Shown: one piece after another, positions 48,161-62,534 of the stretch
Numbering within the stretch: the first letter of the stretch is position 1
Layout: every line of letters starts with the position of its first letter
Source of the DNA: Cubamyces lactineus
Taxonomy: Eukaryota > Basidiomycota > Agaricomycetes > Polyporales > Polyporaceae
Assembly (NCBI GenBank): GCA_022376465.1
Contig: JACDTU010000009.1
Span: 62,001 to 126,000, forward strand
Length of the DNA: 64,000 bases
Direction: 5' to 3'
The notes under the pieces: model-generated
The model's input: only the letters and a program-made list of their open reading frames with translations
Told to the model about the DNA's origin: nothing
Database searches by the model: none
Made by a program: the position numbers and the translations under genes

Positions 48161-49344
48161 TCAACAGCCCATCGTCACCCCGTTGTACGGCCCGTCGTGA
48201 TCGCTTACCTCGCCGTCAAAAATGTTCGGCACGTCTCCAACAATGCACTCGTCGCTCGGGTTGTCCTGCCCGGGACACGCTAGCCACGCACCCGAATCTT
48301 GGATGTGCACCTCGCCTGACGGATGGTGGTACCCCAAAAACATCCCGGGCAGGATTGGCACAATGTCCTCCTTGTTGTTGATGTGCGTCACCGAGATGGG
48401 CTGCGCGTCGACGTAGTTCGCGAAGTCCTGGTTCCCGACGCGTGGGAGGCCGTACCCGACGAACTTCACGTTCGCCGAGGGGATGTGCAGTGGAATGTAG
48501 AGTGCATCCAACAGCGAGATTGCCGCCCCTGTGATACGTGAGACAGCAGACGTCAGCTGTCGATCCACAGTTGCCTCGCAAGATCATGGCTGTACCTAGT
48601 GAGTGTCCGGTCGTTACGACGTTGTTCGTACCGTACGTGTTCATCGCCTGTTGCACAGCTGCCAAGATAGATGAAGCCGTGCTTCACGAACAGTGTGAGC
48701 TTTTACACCGTGGCAAAAATTTGTGGCAGAGAGAGCGACTTACTCTGCCTGGGCGCCCACGAAGCCTTTGTGTGCCTGTATAGATGAACTAATGCCCGGG
48801 AATAGCGAAGAGTCTAGGTTGGTCAAAGTTGCATCGCCGTCCTCAATCAAGGGCAGGCTGGAAGAATGAACCGGGGCCGACGACCACGTAAGTTCGAGAC
48901 GTCCGGTACAGGAATGGGCTCATAATACGTACATCTCGCTAGGGTCCGTGCCTTGGTGCGAAACAACCACCGTATTCAATGTGGGGTCATAGCCGACAAA
49001 CCCTATATACACTATGTCAAACTTTGCCTAACAACAGACGGCGTTCTCGGCTCACAGTACTGGACCTTGTCTCCGTCTCCGCCCACTGCGACAGGCTTGA
49101 ACTGCGGGGTCGCTACACAATTGGTACCGCAACTCCAGGTCTGCGTTGCGGACGCCGCACAGTATCCTGCGCTCGCATAGTACGAGTATGGCGTGAAGGC
49201 GTCGATCTGGGCCGTGCTCAAACTGGTGATAGATTGGCGGGGAAGATGCTGTGCCGCGTCCGAAGCTGGCGCTGCGGAGGCGAACCAGCTAGACCCGAGG
49301 CCGATGAGTGCAGTCTTGAACCACAAGCGGTGCGAGGCGAGCAT
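48161..49344 (-). CDS. Secreted class 3 lipase (fungal alpha/beta hydrolase)
   Basis: Extracellular triacylglycerol lipase or feruloyl-esterase-like enzyme. ATG at 49344 starts a signal peptide (MLASHRLWFKTALIGLGSSW FASAAP). Then SITSLSTAQIDAFTPYSYYA and YCAASATQTWSCGTNC, the class 3 N-terminal pattern. The exon WFVGYDPTLNTVVVSHQGTD matches the oxyanion-hole region (G-T-D/G-T). The nucleophile elbow GHSLG is split by an intron (CTA G|gtacag...tcacag|GG), giving TTGHSLGAAISLLDALYIPL. The catalytic Asp is in HINNKEDIVPILPG and the catalytic His probably in VSDHDGPYNGVTMGC at the end. HHPSGEVHI and paired Cys (CPGQDNPSDEC) are also typical. About eight short introns; small 5' exons are less certain than the triad. 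Confidence 0.88.
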
Positions 49345-51118
49345 GATTGTCTCTGACCCTTGGCAGTGGCCTTGGCGAGGACGGGCAGTGGAAGATAGTA
49401 GAAAGCCGCGAGGCAAGTGCAGGACCCAGAAGGCGGATGCAGGTGCAAGGGCGGATGTCGGGGAGGGAGCGGCGAGAGAGCGGGAGAGAACGGGCTGCAG
49501 CTCGGCGAGAGAGGTAAGCAGAGGGGTCAATGCTTCTTATACCTCCCTCGTCTGTTGGGGGACCTGCTCGGAGATGGTTGAGTTTTTCTCAAATGTGTCA
49601 CACACATGTGTCGATCTGTCTGAGTCTCCTCGGAAACTAATGCACGATCATGTGTGTGCTGCCACCACTGGGGCGTGCGTGGGCGTACGTACGACTTTGC
49701 GGCGGGATCAGCTCGCTCCGAATTGTTATCAAGCACGGAGAGCAGCATGTGTCACTGTGTGGTCGGTCGCGAGATCAGTTGCATATGGGCAGGAAACGAA
49801 CGTGATCGAAGTTGACTTTCCGGACATAGGGACTTTGGCAAATCACCGTGGACGGATGGAACAACAACGTTGAGTGTCACGACTCGCCGCCGAGTGCGCG
49901 TTGTGCATGAAGGTTTCTTCCGCCGCTAGCCCCTGGCCAATATTGGAGGCGACCCGAGAATGTTGAACCCGTGCTGATGTCGAAGCTGCGATTGGCTTTC
50001 AGCTCTTGTCTCATAGCTCGCGAAGTTCGGGAGGCACGGAAGGCGAAAGAAGGCTGCTCAGCGAATGCAGAACTTGCGCCCGTGCACCGCGTGCAGCATG
50101 GGGATTGATAGGATCAGACGGTCGGCGAGAGCTGCTGAACGGTGCCGACCCGAATGGCGAATGCCACTATCTGTTAAGTCGCTCTCAGCCATGGGCATCC
50201 ATATGCCACCTTGTTGCGGATGGGCTATTAATAAGCTCTGCTCTTCGGCGACCGGCGCGTAACGGCGTCGTCCACACGATCCCGTCACGACGTACCGCAT
50301 TGAGTTGTGGAGCGATCCAATGCCAAAATGCCAAAAACGTGCAGCGAAGCCCGCGGGGTAGTTTAGTAGGCGGCAGAGGCGGAGGCAAATGTTCTGCGGC
50401 TTTACGCTGGCCATAGTCTCTCCGCCGGCGTCCCAATCGTATCGCATGTCCCCATCCTCGTCCAGCACGATCTATCCGGACATCGGCTACAGCTCCGGTC
50501 CTACTACAGATGAAACGTGATGTGCCACTCTATGTGCGCAATACCATCTGAAGCTCCCAGGCGTCGAGTTCCGAATCCAGGGCAAATAGTGCCAGTGGTC
50601 CGACTGCGGAGGACAAGTGCTTCGGCAGGGGAGTCTGCCCGAATGCACCATTCAAGGGACAGTGCCAGTGATGCTGCACCTCTACTATGGAGCTGTATTG
50701 TAAGCCGGGAAGCCTGACCCGAGGAACATCATCATACAGCATGTACAAAAGAGCGGGACAGCGTTCGTCTATGGCGGGAGTGTAGACAGCGTGGACAACG
50801 GGCCACCATACATCACAGCCCCGTAGAACTCAAAAGAATCAAAGGTGCTGCGAGTAAGACGGTCAGACCCCGTGAACACTACCGAAGAACTCACGACATG
50901 AGGGATTGACACGTAACACATTGGAATTGCATCACGCAGGGTAGATACCCGCCCGTTCACCTCGTCCTTGGTGGCTGGGCCAGTGAACATGTGCACGCAC
51001 CTCCACAGCTCGGAGACTGGAGTGGTCCAGTGTTCGTGTACATGGCACTGAGTGTCTCATGTGATCGTGCAACAGCAATTGCCTATAATCTGCCATTATA
51101 CCAACCCAGTCTCAAGCC
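49345..51118. other. 1.8 kb without a supported gene
   Basis: Frames up to about 225 codons occur (49193-49873 overlaps the lipase 5' end on the opposite strand). On the minus strand, 50769-50996 reads VSTLRDAIPMCYVSIPHV followed by a good intron-like stretch (gtgagt...cgcag, 47 bases), but splicing it shifts the frame into an early stop. No gene is called. Confidence 0.4.
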
Positions 51119-52651
51119 TCACCCCACGAACCGCCTCCGTAACCCTTCCATCCACACAAGGAATGGATCGCGCGACAGCTCTAGCTGCACTGTAAACAAG
51201 GACCCATATCCTGCTTCGTCCCTAATATGCGTAAACGTAGTGATGGGACTATACACACAACACCGTGATCGTGAGCAAAGTACCGGTTGATAGCATCGAA
51301 GGTGACGCGAGACGCACCATTGGCTAAGTATACCTCGAAGGTGAGTCAGGCGTTCAAAGCTCTCCTCGGTGGTCAAATGTCGCAGACAGTAGATGTGCTC
51401 CTCAATGTAAGTTTTCGACTCTTTAGCGTCCAGTATGAGGTCGAGGCTGGTCAAGGGTAGTGAGCTTGGCCTATACATACGTTACGCGTGGAAGCCTGAG
51501 TACGATGAGACACTTACTCATAATGAATGGCAGAAATTACGTCGAGTACCGTGACGATCGTGTCGCTGCGGATAGCAAAGCGTCTGAGGAGGTGTCCGCC
51601 GATTGTCAAGAGGCCCAGTCTCTGCACAGGTATCGAAGTGGCAAAGCTTCGATAGGCGATGGGGTGCTGGACGAAGGGAGGGTAGTCACTAGCCGCATCG
51701 AGGTTTGTGTCCAAATTCTCAGACCCGTCGAACCCCTCGCAGTCGGCTCCGTGTCCTTGTTGGAGCTTATCGAATTCCGTATCTTCTTCGACTTCGCATT
51801 CAGCGAGCTCTTGGTCCACCTCGGTACCCTCTAAGCCCCCATCTGCAGATTCTTCGGCCACGGGTTCTGGGTTATCCTCGTCTTCATCCTCGTCTGCATT
51901 AGCCTGAGCTCCCTCCTCATCCTCGTATTCCTGATCATCCGCGCTATCACAGTCGGAGGACCCACCCGAGCCTTCACTGATCTCTTCATCTTCACTACCC
52001 CGTAGATTCACCTGCATGGTACGGCGCCCGTCTCCATCAGCATCCTCTACGATCCCCTCATGGTGGATACCCGTGCCCACAACGCGTAAACGTGCATCGT
52101 ACAAGACGGTACAGCCATTCTTGCGTTCTGGCTTGAAGGATACACGCTCAAGGACTGGGTGCATCTGGAGAACGACGTTCTGCGGGATCCCATCCGAGTA
52201 TACTTCCAGCGGATCGAGCTCGACCGCTTCCATTGCCGTGATCATGCATTCACCTGTCCTGTGTAAGCTTACTGATTCATACCTTCATGCAGTAGCGCTA
52301 CTCACGATTCGCTTCGAGCAGCTCCTCGCCACAACCGGGGATCGTGCAGAAACCGTCGCGCTCGATGCAGTCAATAGCGATGTCTCTCCAACAGATATTG
52401 GCCTGTGTATCGATGCTCGTGACTCCTATACCGCAATTCCAGCAAGCGAGCTCCCAGAAGAAATCCGCATCTCTTTCTGAGTCGTAGAGGGCAGCAATCT
52501 GAGGGGAGCATTGATAGAAGCAGACATGAGTGCGGAGGTCAGAAGAACTGATGAACCCCCGGATAATGAGGAAGATCTCGAGGGGAATGATGCGCATATA
52601 ATCGAGCAGCGGCAACCTAGGCCCCCTCCACAGGGTAGAGACACGAGCCAT
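51119..52651 (-). CDS. F-box-like protein with Cys module and large acidic insert (paralogue 1)
   Basis: Four exons, about 445 residues; ATG at 52651 (MARVSTLWRGPRLP). DYMRIIPLEIFLIIRGFISS and DLRTHVCFYQCSPQIAALYD form an F-box-like helical start; then FFWELACWNCGIG, and CWRDIAIDCIERDGFCTIPG CGEELLEANRE with several Cys. Exon 2 holds an Asp/Glu-rich insert of about 85 residues (EISEGSGGSSDCDSADDQEY and on), then AYRSFATSIPVQRLGLLTIG and TVLDVISAIHYE. Exon 3 begins PSSLPLTSLDLILDAKES and contains EHIYCLRHLTTEESFERLTH; exon 4 ends in TFTHIRDEAGYGSLFTVQLE and a short tail. Joins gtaagt...tatag and TG|gtgcgt...tatag agree with paralogue 2, which supports them. Function unknown; such families are often expanded in Agaricomycetes. 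Confidence 0.72.
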
Positions 52652-53024
52652 GGGGAAGAGGAGGGTGAAAAAATGAGAGAAACAAGGTTCAGTGGCCTCA
52701 GAGGTGCTGGAGTGGGGCTTTTGACGCGTCTTGAACCAGAACACAGTCACGAGCATGTGACCGCGTCCATCTGCGTGTAACCTGAGTAATGAGTCTGCCG
52801 TTAACCAGTAACTCCTCGCCGTACTCACACGGCACGCATGCCTCGAAAGTGGCGGATCAGCTATGCGCACATTTGTGCAAAGCATACCTATGTTTCCTTG
52901 CTCGCATTTCGCTTTGCTGATGAGCGTCCTGGGTGATCGAAGCCGAACTGAACGACAGGTCCAAGGCAGGACTTAGTTGTAATGTCGGGCGATATGCAGC
53001 AGAAAGTATACGTAGGTCATGACC
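52652..53024. other. Intergenic between the two F-box-like paralogues
   Basis: 370 bases, promoter side of paralogue 1. No TATA box or gene found. Confidence 0.4.
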
Positions 53025-54183
53025 CTACTTCAGATCGAGTGAAACCACTATTCTATGCCCATCAATCTCCTCGAATTCGAGCCTCTGGATGGGACTGTGC
53101 GAATAAATACCACTTAGCGTTGGACAAGTACGAGAAACCAAGGATGTACCCACCAGACCGATAGCATTGAACGCATGGTGCGCGCTACGCGGAAAGCCTC
53201 CGCATGCGGCCATTCTGCTGGGATGCAATAGCCGTGGAGTTCCATATGTTCGCAGATTTCGTCGACGTCGAGGTGCCTGTCGAGGCTAGAGGGGCAAGTG
53301 TCAGTCAAGCCTCGGGGTCATCAGGGAGGTTATGGCGAAGCGTACTGCTTGTGGACCGCCTTGAGTACATCGAGGACAATGACTGGCCGTGACAGCTTGA
53401 TCCTCCCATTGTTGTCCAGCCAGTGACCGAAGAGGGGCAACAGCAGGATTTTCGACACGGGTGCCCAGGTGGCGAAGCTCCGCGCAGCTAGGGGGTGCTC
53501 CCCGAGATACAATCCCGGATAGTCGTCCGGCTGCGACTTGTAGTCTGGGTTGGCAATACGACGAACGGGCGCGCCGTGCGCACGAAGATGAGCATCGTAC
53601 TCGATCGACGTTCCCTCAGAAGCATACAGGGGCCTTCCGCGCTTGAACTCGATGTTCCCGAAAAGCCTATGGCCAGAGATAGCCATATGGTCCTTGTAGT
53701 CGGATAGGTTATATGGTCGGAACGGTACGATCTCGTCCGCAAGATCTCGCATGCACTCCCCTGGCAAACATTACCCAGATATACGCACCGAAAGATAGGT
53801 AGAACCAAGACGTGAAATGGCTCACGGTTGTACTCCAGAAGCGCCTCCCCGCAGCAAGGATGTTTGCAGAACCCGTCGCGCACGATACTATCAAGGGCGA
53901 TATTCTTCCATGACACCCCAGCAAGGTAGTGCCACCGGTTTTCGTCGATATCGTCCTCATCTTGCGTCAGGCCTGCGCCGATGCCGCAATTCCAGCAAGC
54001 AAGCTTCCAAAACGCGTCCGGGTCGTCCGCAGAGTCATAGAGCGCGGCGACACGGGGGCTGCTGAGGTAGTAGCAAACATGCGTGCGCAAGTCAAAAGGG
54101 TCCAGCAACTCCTTGATGATTAACAGCAGCTCTGTCGGAAAGTCGAGCTTGCTGCGAATTCGAAGAGTGCTCAGGCTCGGCAT
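53025..54183 (-). CDS. F-box-like protein with Cys module (paralogue 2)
   Basis: Four exons, about 335 residues; ATG at 54183 (MPSLSTLRIRSKLDFPTELL). The F-box-like segment is LDFPTELLLIIKELLDPFDL / RTHVCYYLSSPRVAALYDSA, followed by FWKLACWNCGIGAG, SWKNIALDSIVRDGFCKHPC and CGEALLEYNRE. Exon 2 contains FGNIEFKRGRPLYASEGTSI, AARSFATWAPVSKILLLPLF and VIVLDVLKAVHK; exon 3 DVDEICEHMELHGYCIPAEW; exon 4 PIQRLEFEEIDGHRIVVSLD. Order, intron phases and block spacing equal those of paralogue 1 immediately downstream on the same strand, except that the acidic insert is missing. Tandem duplication is clear. Binding to Skp1 is inferred from the F-box-like start only; target unknown. Confidence 0.73.
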
Positions 54184-54955
54184 CCCGCCGCCAGTCCAGC
54201 CTTTGAACGGAGGTGGTGGTTGTGGTCGAAGTAGGAGCGAGTGACCGGCGGGAGGGGGTCAGCTCGCTCGGGTCTCGATGAAACGTATTGTCATTGATTC
54301 CAACAGCGAGCTAGGCAGCGAGGGTAGCGAGGGAGTGAGGCGTGCATGACGGTTCAGGTGAGATCCACTGGGGTGCGCGCTAGGTGTGCTCTAAGCGGGA
54401 ACTTCTGGAAGCGTCGGCCGGTGCTAGGCTCAAGTTGGCAACTGTGGCAGTTGAACGAGCTGACACGGTGCGGCGGCATTTGACTACAAAGACAATACCG
54501 ACGGAAAGCTGAAGCTCCAGTACGCGAGGAGTGCCCACAAAACATAAAGCGTAGCCTCAGCTGCATGTGGACTGCTCGCGTAGAGGCAGGCCACCTAGGC
54601 AAGAGCTACTCGATCGTAAGGAATAGCTCGGTGGACAGGTCCCTGGTCGACGGTTCGTCGTTGGGCCATCGTAAGACGCGTGAGGTTGCGATGGTGGATG
54701 TGTGGAGAGACTGCAGCCAGAAATTTGTAGCTTACCCCCGACACCCGTCTCCCAAACTGAAGCTCACGTTAGTGCAATCACGTAGCACAGCTTGAGGCTA
54801 ACCCCATGCCACAAAACGGAACACGAAAGCTCTTGGCGAAACGAAGATTCCAAGGGTGCGCCAACAGCAAATGTCCAAAAAAGAATACAACGAACGCGCG
54901 GAGCTCCAGCGTTCGCAGCCTACTGGAGACGCCACGACATTCAAGTCACTCGATA
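54184..54955. other. Intergenic, 770 bases
   Basis: Upstream of paralogue 2 and downstream of DGAT2. No supported gene. Confidence 0.4.
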
Positions 54956-56850
54956 ATGCTGAGCTCCCGTCTCCGCGTCCTCGCAAAGTCGTCCTTGTAT
55001 GTATTCCATATCCTGCAGCCAAGGGCAATAGCCATCAGTCGCTGGCAACACGCACGTATATTTCAGAGACAAAGGCGTACCACATGAGCTCATCTATGTA
55101 CTTTTGCTGCACTTGCGTGATTTCTTCTAGTGTAGGCTTGTCGCATTGCACAACGTGTATGGGGTGTCCGACTGCGTTCGTTTGATGTGAGTCACTAAGC
55201 AGTCCGTCGTCTGACTGAGTCTCCTGGAGTGAAGCACTCACTGACGGCGACAATTCGCCTGCGATAAGGCATCAAGCCCAAGTTATCTGTGTTGCTTCCG
55301 TCAGTCAGGTTGAAGAGCTCGGCCAGGATCAACGCGCACAATTTAGCAACCCTCTGCCGTGAAAGAGGGGAAGTGTGAATCCAAACACATTCTGGAACTT
55401 CTTCTGAAGGTTGTACAGCGTCGTGCCCTTCTCATTGGGCATTTGCTGAAAGATCTGTACAACGACACAGTGCTGGTGAGCAATCAACGTGCTTAGGGAC
55501 GGCTCCATCACTCACATCATTCTCCCCAAAGGAGAATACAGGTACTAAATCGGCGCTGCTCAGGAAGTGTGAGCAGGTTGTAAGTTTCTACATTCTCCGT
55601 ATGCGAACGTACCCGTGTTGAATGGCAACCTTGATGAACCCAAGCCTATCCATACTGTTGGACACTGATTCCGGAGATGTATCGAGAGGCTTGACTCACC
55701 GCTTCCGCAGCGTTAGGTCCGCCGTCCCAGGATGTGCACTTAGGCTCTCCGCAGCGCCGCCCACCACGATAGTGATAGAGTTTCCGGGACCCTTCTTCAA
55801 TATGTTTGAACACGACTGCTTGGATACGGAACATATGCCCATGGCGAGGATAATATCGCGGTAGAATGGCATGCGGAAGTTGGATGCGAGTGTGAGCAGG
55901 TGAGGGATGATACCTGGGAACGCCTTGGAGAACCCAGTGCCTGAAGGGTTTCAGACATTAGGTAGGGTAGTTCATAACATTAGAGCCTAACGAACGTACT
56001 CTCCGTGGCGAATGTGCAGATCGCGCCCCTGCCGTAATGTGCTCGTTTGGAAGCTGTGACAATATAGATAGAATGAAGTGCTCACATGCCGATGATGCCT
56101 ATATGCAGCAAACTAATTGAGTATATAATGCCCGCCGGGAGCGGTGATATGCGCACCATGTGGGTGGTATCCAAAGACATATGGTCTATCTGGGGGCAAT
56201 TCACATGTCTTGTCCAAAGCACGGGCTTTCAGGTTTCAGTTCGTGCGAAGGTATGACTTTGCTCACCTTCAGGAATCTGGCACGGAATACATGAGCAACA
56301 GCAGGCTCGAGCAAAAGCAAGACTTACGATGCGGGGTAGTAGTCGGCAAAATACCGCCAGAAACTCATAGAACGGAACCACGGACTCAACCTCCCGCCAT
56401 GCTCCGGACTCTTGTCGATGTATAGCACCCATATCATGTAGACAGCTAGCAGAGGCCATAATGGGGGGAAAGAGCTACGGCAGAATGGCCATTGAGAATC
56501 CGTGCATTGGGAGTATAACCGGACGGGACCGGAGGCAAGCTTACCAGAGTATGAGAAACACGGTAATGCACCAAACGATCGTCGTCGACCATATCGCTAC
56601 CGCAAGCGTCTGCAGCCGTCTCTTCCTTGGTATCTTGGAGGGAACGAACCTAAGATAGCGCGTCCAGCACCACGGTCAACTACTGGTTTCCAGCGGATCA
56701 GACTGGAGATACAGACTCGATATGAGCATGGAGGTTGGCGACAGGCTTTAGCGGGGTTGTTGTCAGACTATGGAGGCTGCTGAGACGTTCACGGAGCGAG
56801 GTGGAAGAGACGGTGCGTGTGGCCGAAGTAAACGCCTTCCGGACTTCCAT
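54956..56850 (-). CDS. DGAT2: Diacylglycerol O-acyltransferase, type 2
   Basis: Last step of triacylglycerol synthesis at ER and lipid droplets. ATG at 56850 (MEVRKAFTSATRTVSSTSLR). Order: FVPSKIPRKRRLQTLAVAIW followed by the hydrophobic hairpin STTIVWCITVFLIL, IDKSPEHGGRLSPWFRSMSF, then YVFGYHPHG|IIGM with the invariant His-Pro-His-Gly motif (split by gtgcgc...atatag). Next FPGIIPHLLTLASNFRMPFY, RDIILAMGICSVSKQSCSNI, ITIVVGGAAESLSAHPGTAD, ADLVPVFSFGENDIFQQMPN, FQNVFGFTLPLFHGRGL, HVVQCDKPTLEEITQVQQKY, and a final exon IWNTYKDDFARTRRRELSII ending at 54956. About ten small introns. Monoacylglycerol or wax acyltransferases share the family, but these motifs and the Asn-Asp-Ile-Phe block are typical of fungal DGAT2. 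Confidence 0.93.
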
Positions 56851-57352
56851 AGTGCGCTTCGTGTGTGGCAGGACAGCTGAGGAGGACGGACTTGGACGCT
56901 AGCACGTTAGGCGGAAGCGCGTCCGATGACGGCGCGGTGTATATGCTTTTTCCGCAAGATGAAGGAGTGGAACAGGAACAAGCAGGAGAGCAGGAAGAGA
57001 GCAGGAAGGGACCGTGAGGAATGTTGCAAACGGAGACTCAGAGGAAGAGATGGCTGAAACCGAGCCTGCCAGTCTCGAGTTCCCCGGCACGAGCACTGGC
57101 ACACTGTCGCGGACAAGCCCCGCGTGGGCCTTGGCATATGATATGGCGTCACTGGGCGCTAATCCTCCCCCAGTGTATGTCCCGGGTCGTGCACCTGCCG
57201 TCTAAGTAGCACTATCACCAACGGCGCATCCTAAAGCCTGTTCCCGAGGCAATGTCCATCTAACAGGGTGAATAGAATCCACACGTGTGTGCTATAAAGT
57301 TCGAGGGGGCTTAACCGGACGGGGCCACACAAAGCCGCCATCACATCAAGTA
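56851..57352. other. DGAT2 promoter side and intergenic, 500 bases
   Basis: A 63-codon plus frame (57014-57205) is open but has no recognisable content. On the minus strand, gcatatacaccg near 56940 is a possible weak TATA element for DGAT2. Confidence 0.4.
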
Positions 57353-58629
57353 CTAGTCCGACGAGTCAATCCAACGACAGATTCTCTGTAACGTCTCTGT
57401 GCGTTCCGGCTCATGCCAGGTAAACACCAGGAAGTCGTGAAGAGCATCAGGCGGGATGTCCAAGACCGCCTTCGCGCCATCCGCGTCCATCTGCTCCTTG
57501 AGCGCCCTGGCGTCGTCCGCGATACGCTCCGCACCTCCCGCGACAATGTACGCCTCAGGAAATCCCTTGCACAGTGCCAGCCCATCAGGGCCAGGTTTGA
57601 CCTTCAGCGACATCGGAGATATATAGCGGTTCGTGTCGGCCTCCTCCAGGGGTAGCGGCCCTAGATAGGACACAATGCTGTATTTGCCGAATAGCTCTCC
57701 CGCAGGCAGCGTGCTGAAGATATCCGTCGACGCGTTGCGCACGATCGAAGAATCTGGCCCGCACCGAGATACCAAGAGGTCGAGGCAAGGAGAGGCAACT
57801 AGCAGGCGTCCGGGTGGCGGAAGGGACGGCGTAGGGTTCTCCAAGAGGTGCCGCACGAGCGCGATTGCGAAGTTGGCCCCGGCAGAGTCCCCCGCAAGAA
57901 TAATGTTCTGCGGCTCGAAGCCGGCTACTTGTACGAGGTACCAGTACCCCGCAAGGCAGTCGAGCAACGCAGCGGGGAAGGGGTTGATCTGAGGCCGGGG
58001 CGCAGATGCGGCAAGACGACAGTCGACGGCGAACGTGCGCTCGAGCGTCCGGGAGTGCTGGAGAAGCCCGCGCGTGAAGTTGGCGGTCATGTCGGAGGGC
58101 CTTGCAGAACCGTACTGGTGTAATATGTCAGTCAGTACGTGTATGGAAGGTAATGTAGAGTAACGTAACATACAGCGAATGCACCGCCATGGAGATGCAA
58201 CAACGTCTTCTCGCCTGGCATCGCCTTTGGTCCAGTCCACTTGTAGCCTTTCTTGAGTAGCCAGTAGCCAGGGATCCCCACAGGCCTCACGCCAGTGATC
58301 TCAGCGTACCTGCGCAGCTCGCCGCAGAACAGCTCGTCAGGAATTGGCTCGATCCATGCGGATCTCGCGTCCCTCAGGGCACTATCCGGAAGCTTCGCCG
58401 CGACGGCAGGCTTAGGCCCTCCGCGCATGTCCACGACGGTCCCTATCGCAAAAAGCTCCTGAAGTACTCGCACAATGAGCGCGCGTTTGAGGGTCCACGA
58501 GCCGCGCGGGCGTGCGGAAGGACGCAGATACCACAACGTCCAGCATGGGAGCTTGACGAAGACGAGCGAAGTGGCGGCGTAGACGAGGTATACCGCCTTG
58601 AAGGGCTGCTGGTTCAGAACTTTGCCCAT
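57353..58629 (-). CDS. Alpha/beta hydrolase fold-3 (HSL-type esterase), membrane-anchored
   Basis: Esterase or lipase of the hormone-sensitive-lipase family, similar to steryl acetyl hydrolases. The ATG at 58629 (MGKVLNQQPFKAVYLVYAAT) leads into one hydrophobic segment (AVYLVYAATSLVFVKLPCWT), probably an N-terminal ER anchor. The oxyanion motif is EKTLLHLHGGAFA; the nucleophile elbow is NIILAGDSAGANFAIALVRH; acid and His are in the C-terminal part, with the His in IPPDALHDFLVFTWHEPERT. Other blocks: PFPAALLDCLAGYWYLVQVA, LLVASPCLDLLVSR, RYISPMSLKVKPGPDGLALC, KGFPEAYIVAGGAERIADDA. At least one intron lies between the HGG block and YGSARPSDMTANFTRGLLQH; small exons near 58140 are uncertain. Ends QRICRWIDSSD. 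Natural substrate unknown. Confidence 0.88.
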
Positions 58630-59207
58630 CTCGTTTGGTCGCGGTCTCTCGAGTATTGGTCTGAGCAAAAGATGTGAGGCAATCACTGCCGAAGCAGTAT
58701 ACAAGCATCACGACTTCTGTACTCACGGTGATTTCAAACATGACAGCAGCTGCATCTCATGACGACCGAGGCATCGCGCTATCCTACTGCAAATACTCTC
58801 CCGTTGTTCTGCATAATGCGGCTTTCTGGCCAAGTGAGTTTCAAAGTGGACATACCAAATGGATGAGGGTAGATCATGGATGATACGCATGCGGCACGCG
58901 TGGCCGTCTCAACAATTCGAACGCTCATTCCACTATCACAGGGAGTGACGTTGACGCCCAAAATGCATGTCGCCTCAATGCATAACTCCCTCACAAAAAG
59001 ACTCTGGACCTCATACGCCAGGTGCGAAGTACTGCAGATTCCGAGCAAGATATTAGAGATGAGAAACAATGCGATTCGATATACTACAGGAGGCCAAACG
59101 ATCTAGTCATTTTGCGACACAAAACTACAAGGCTTGAAGCAAAGACCACGTCTTCCATCGTCCAACATATGCGCGCCGAGGGGAGGATTACTGAAGGTGT
59201 GAGTCGT
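58630..59207. other. Intergenic, 580 bases
   Basis: Between the hydrolase start and the CDC48 stop. Short frames only; no feature supported. Confidence 0.45.
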
Positions 59208-62026
<2,819 letters not shown>

Positions 62027-62534
62027 GTCGTTCAGAGTCGTGAAAGAGGTGGTGGAAGGAGTGAGAGACGTAGACCGAGGACGGGTTTATGAGGTTTGAA
62101 GACAAGGACGACGCGCGTCCCTTACAGCATTACTCGACGCGTCACTCTCCGGGAGCGTGGGAACAACTCCGGACTTCCGGACACTTCGAGTGCTCTCTCA
62201 CGGCCCCAATCTGGCAACTCTTTCCATACGGAGGCTCCTCCTCCGGCCCAAACCCAAATGCTGACTGAGAGGTGTCCCTGCGGTAGCGGCGGTTACAAAA
62301 TGCCACCGTGCATCCACGGTATGATACACCTCGGGGTTGTAGATCATCGGTGCGTAGGCAGACCGAAGGAATTGCATATACAACAACTGATGATTCATCG
62401 CGACGAAAAAGCTGTCCATACTTAGCGGTACACTTTGCAATACAGTCAAACCCCAAGTGTGACCAATATCTGAGGTTCCCGGTACATGGTTGTGGACCAA
62501 TGGATGGGAATCATGTCAGAATGTAGGATTGCCG
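62027..62534. promoter_or_regulatory. CDC48 promoter / TBCB 3' flank
   Basis: 500 bases between two same-strand genes. A TATA-like CATAAAC (minus strand, about 62087) lies about 60 bases before the CDC48 ATG. No gene called. Confidence 0.4.

Noticed and set aside
50769..50996. Minus-strand exon pair around YVSIPHV and STFDSFEFYG
   Set aside because: The intron signals look good, but splicing gives a frameshift and immediate stop; no upstream exon or family found.
38277..58629. Possible lipid-metabolism gene cluster (ERG7, lipase, DGAT2, HSL-type hydrolase)
   Set aside because: Genes are separated by unrelated families, and ERG7 and DGAT2 are housekeeping genes. Nothing in spacing or promoters suggests co-regulation.
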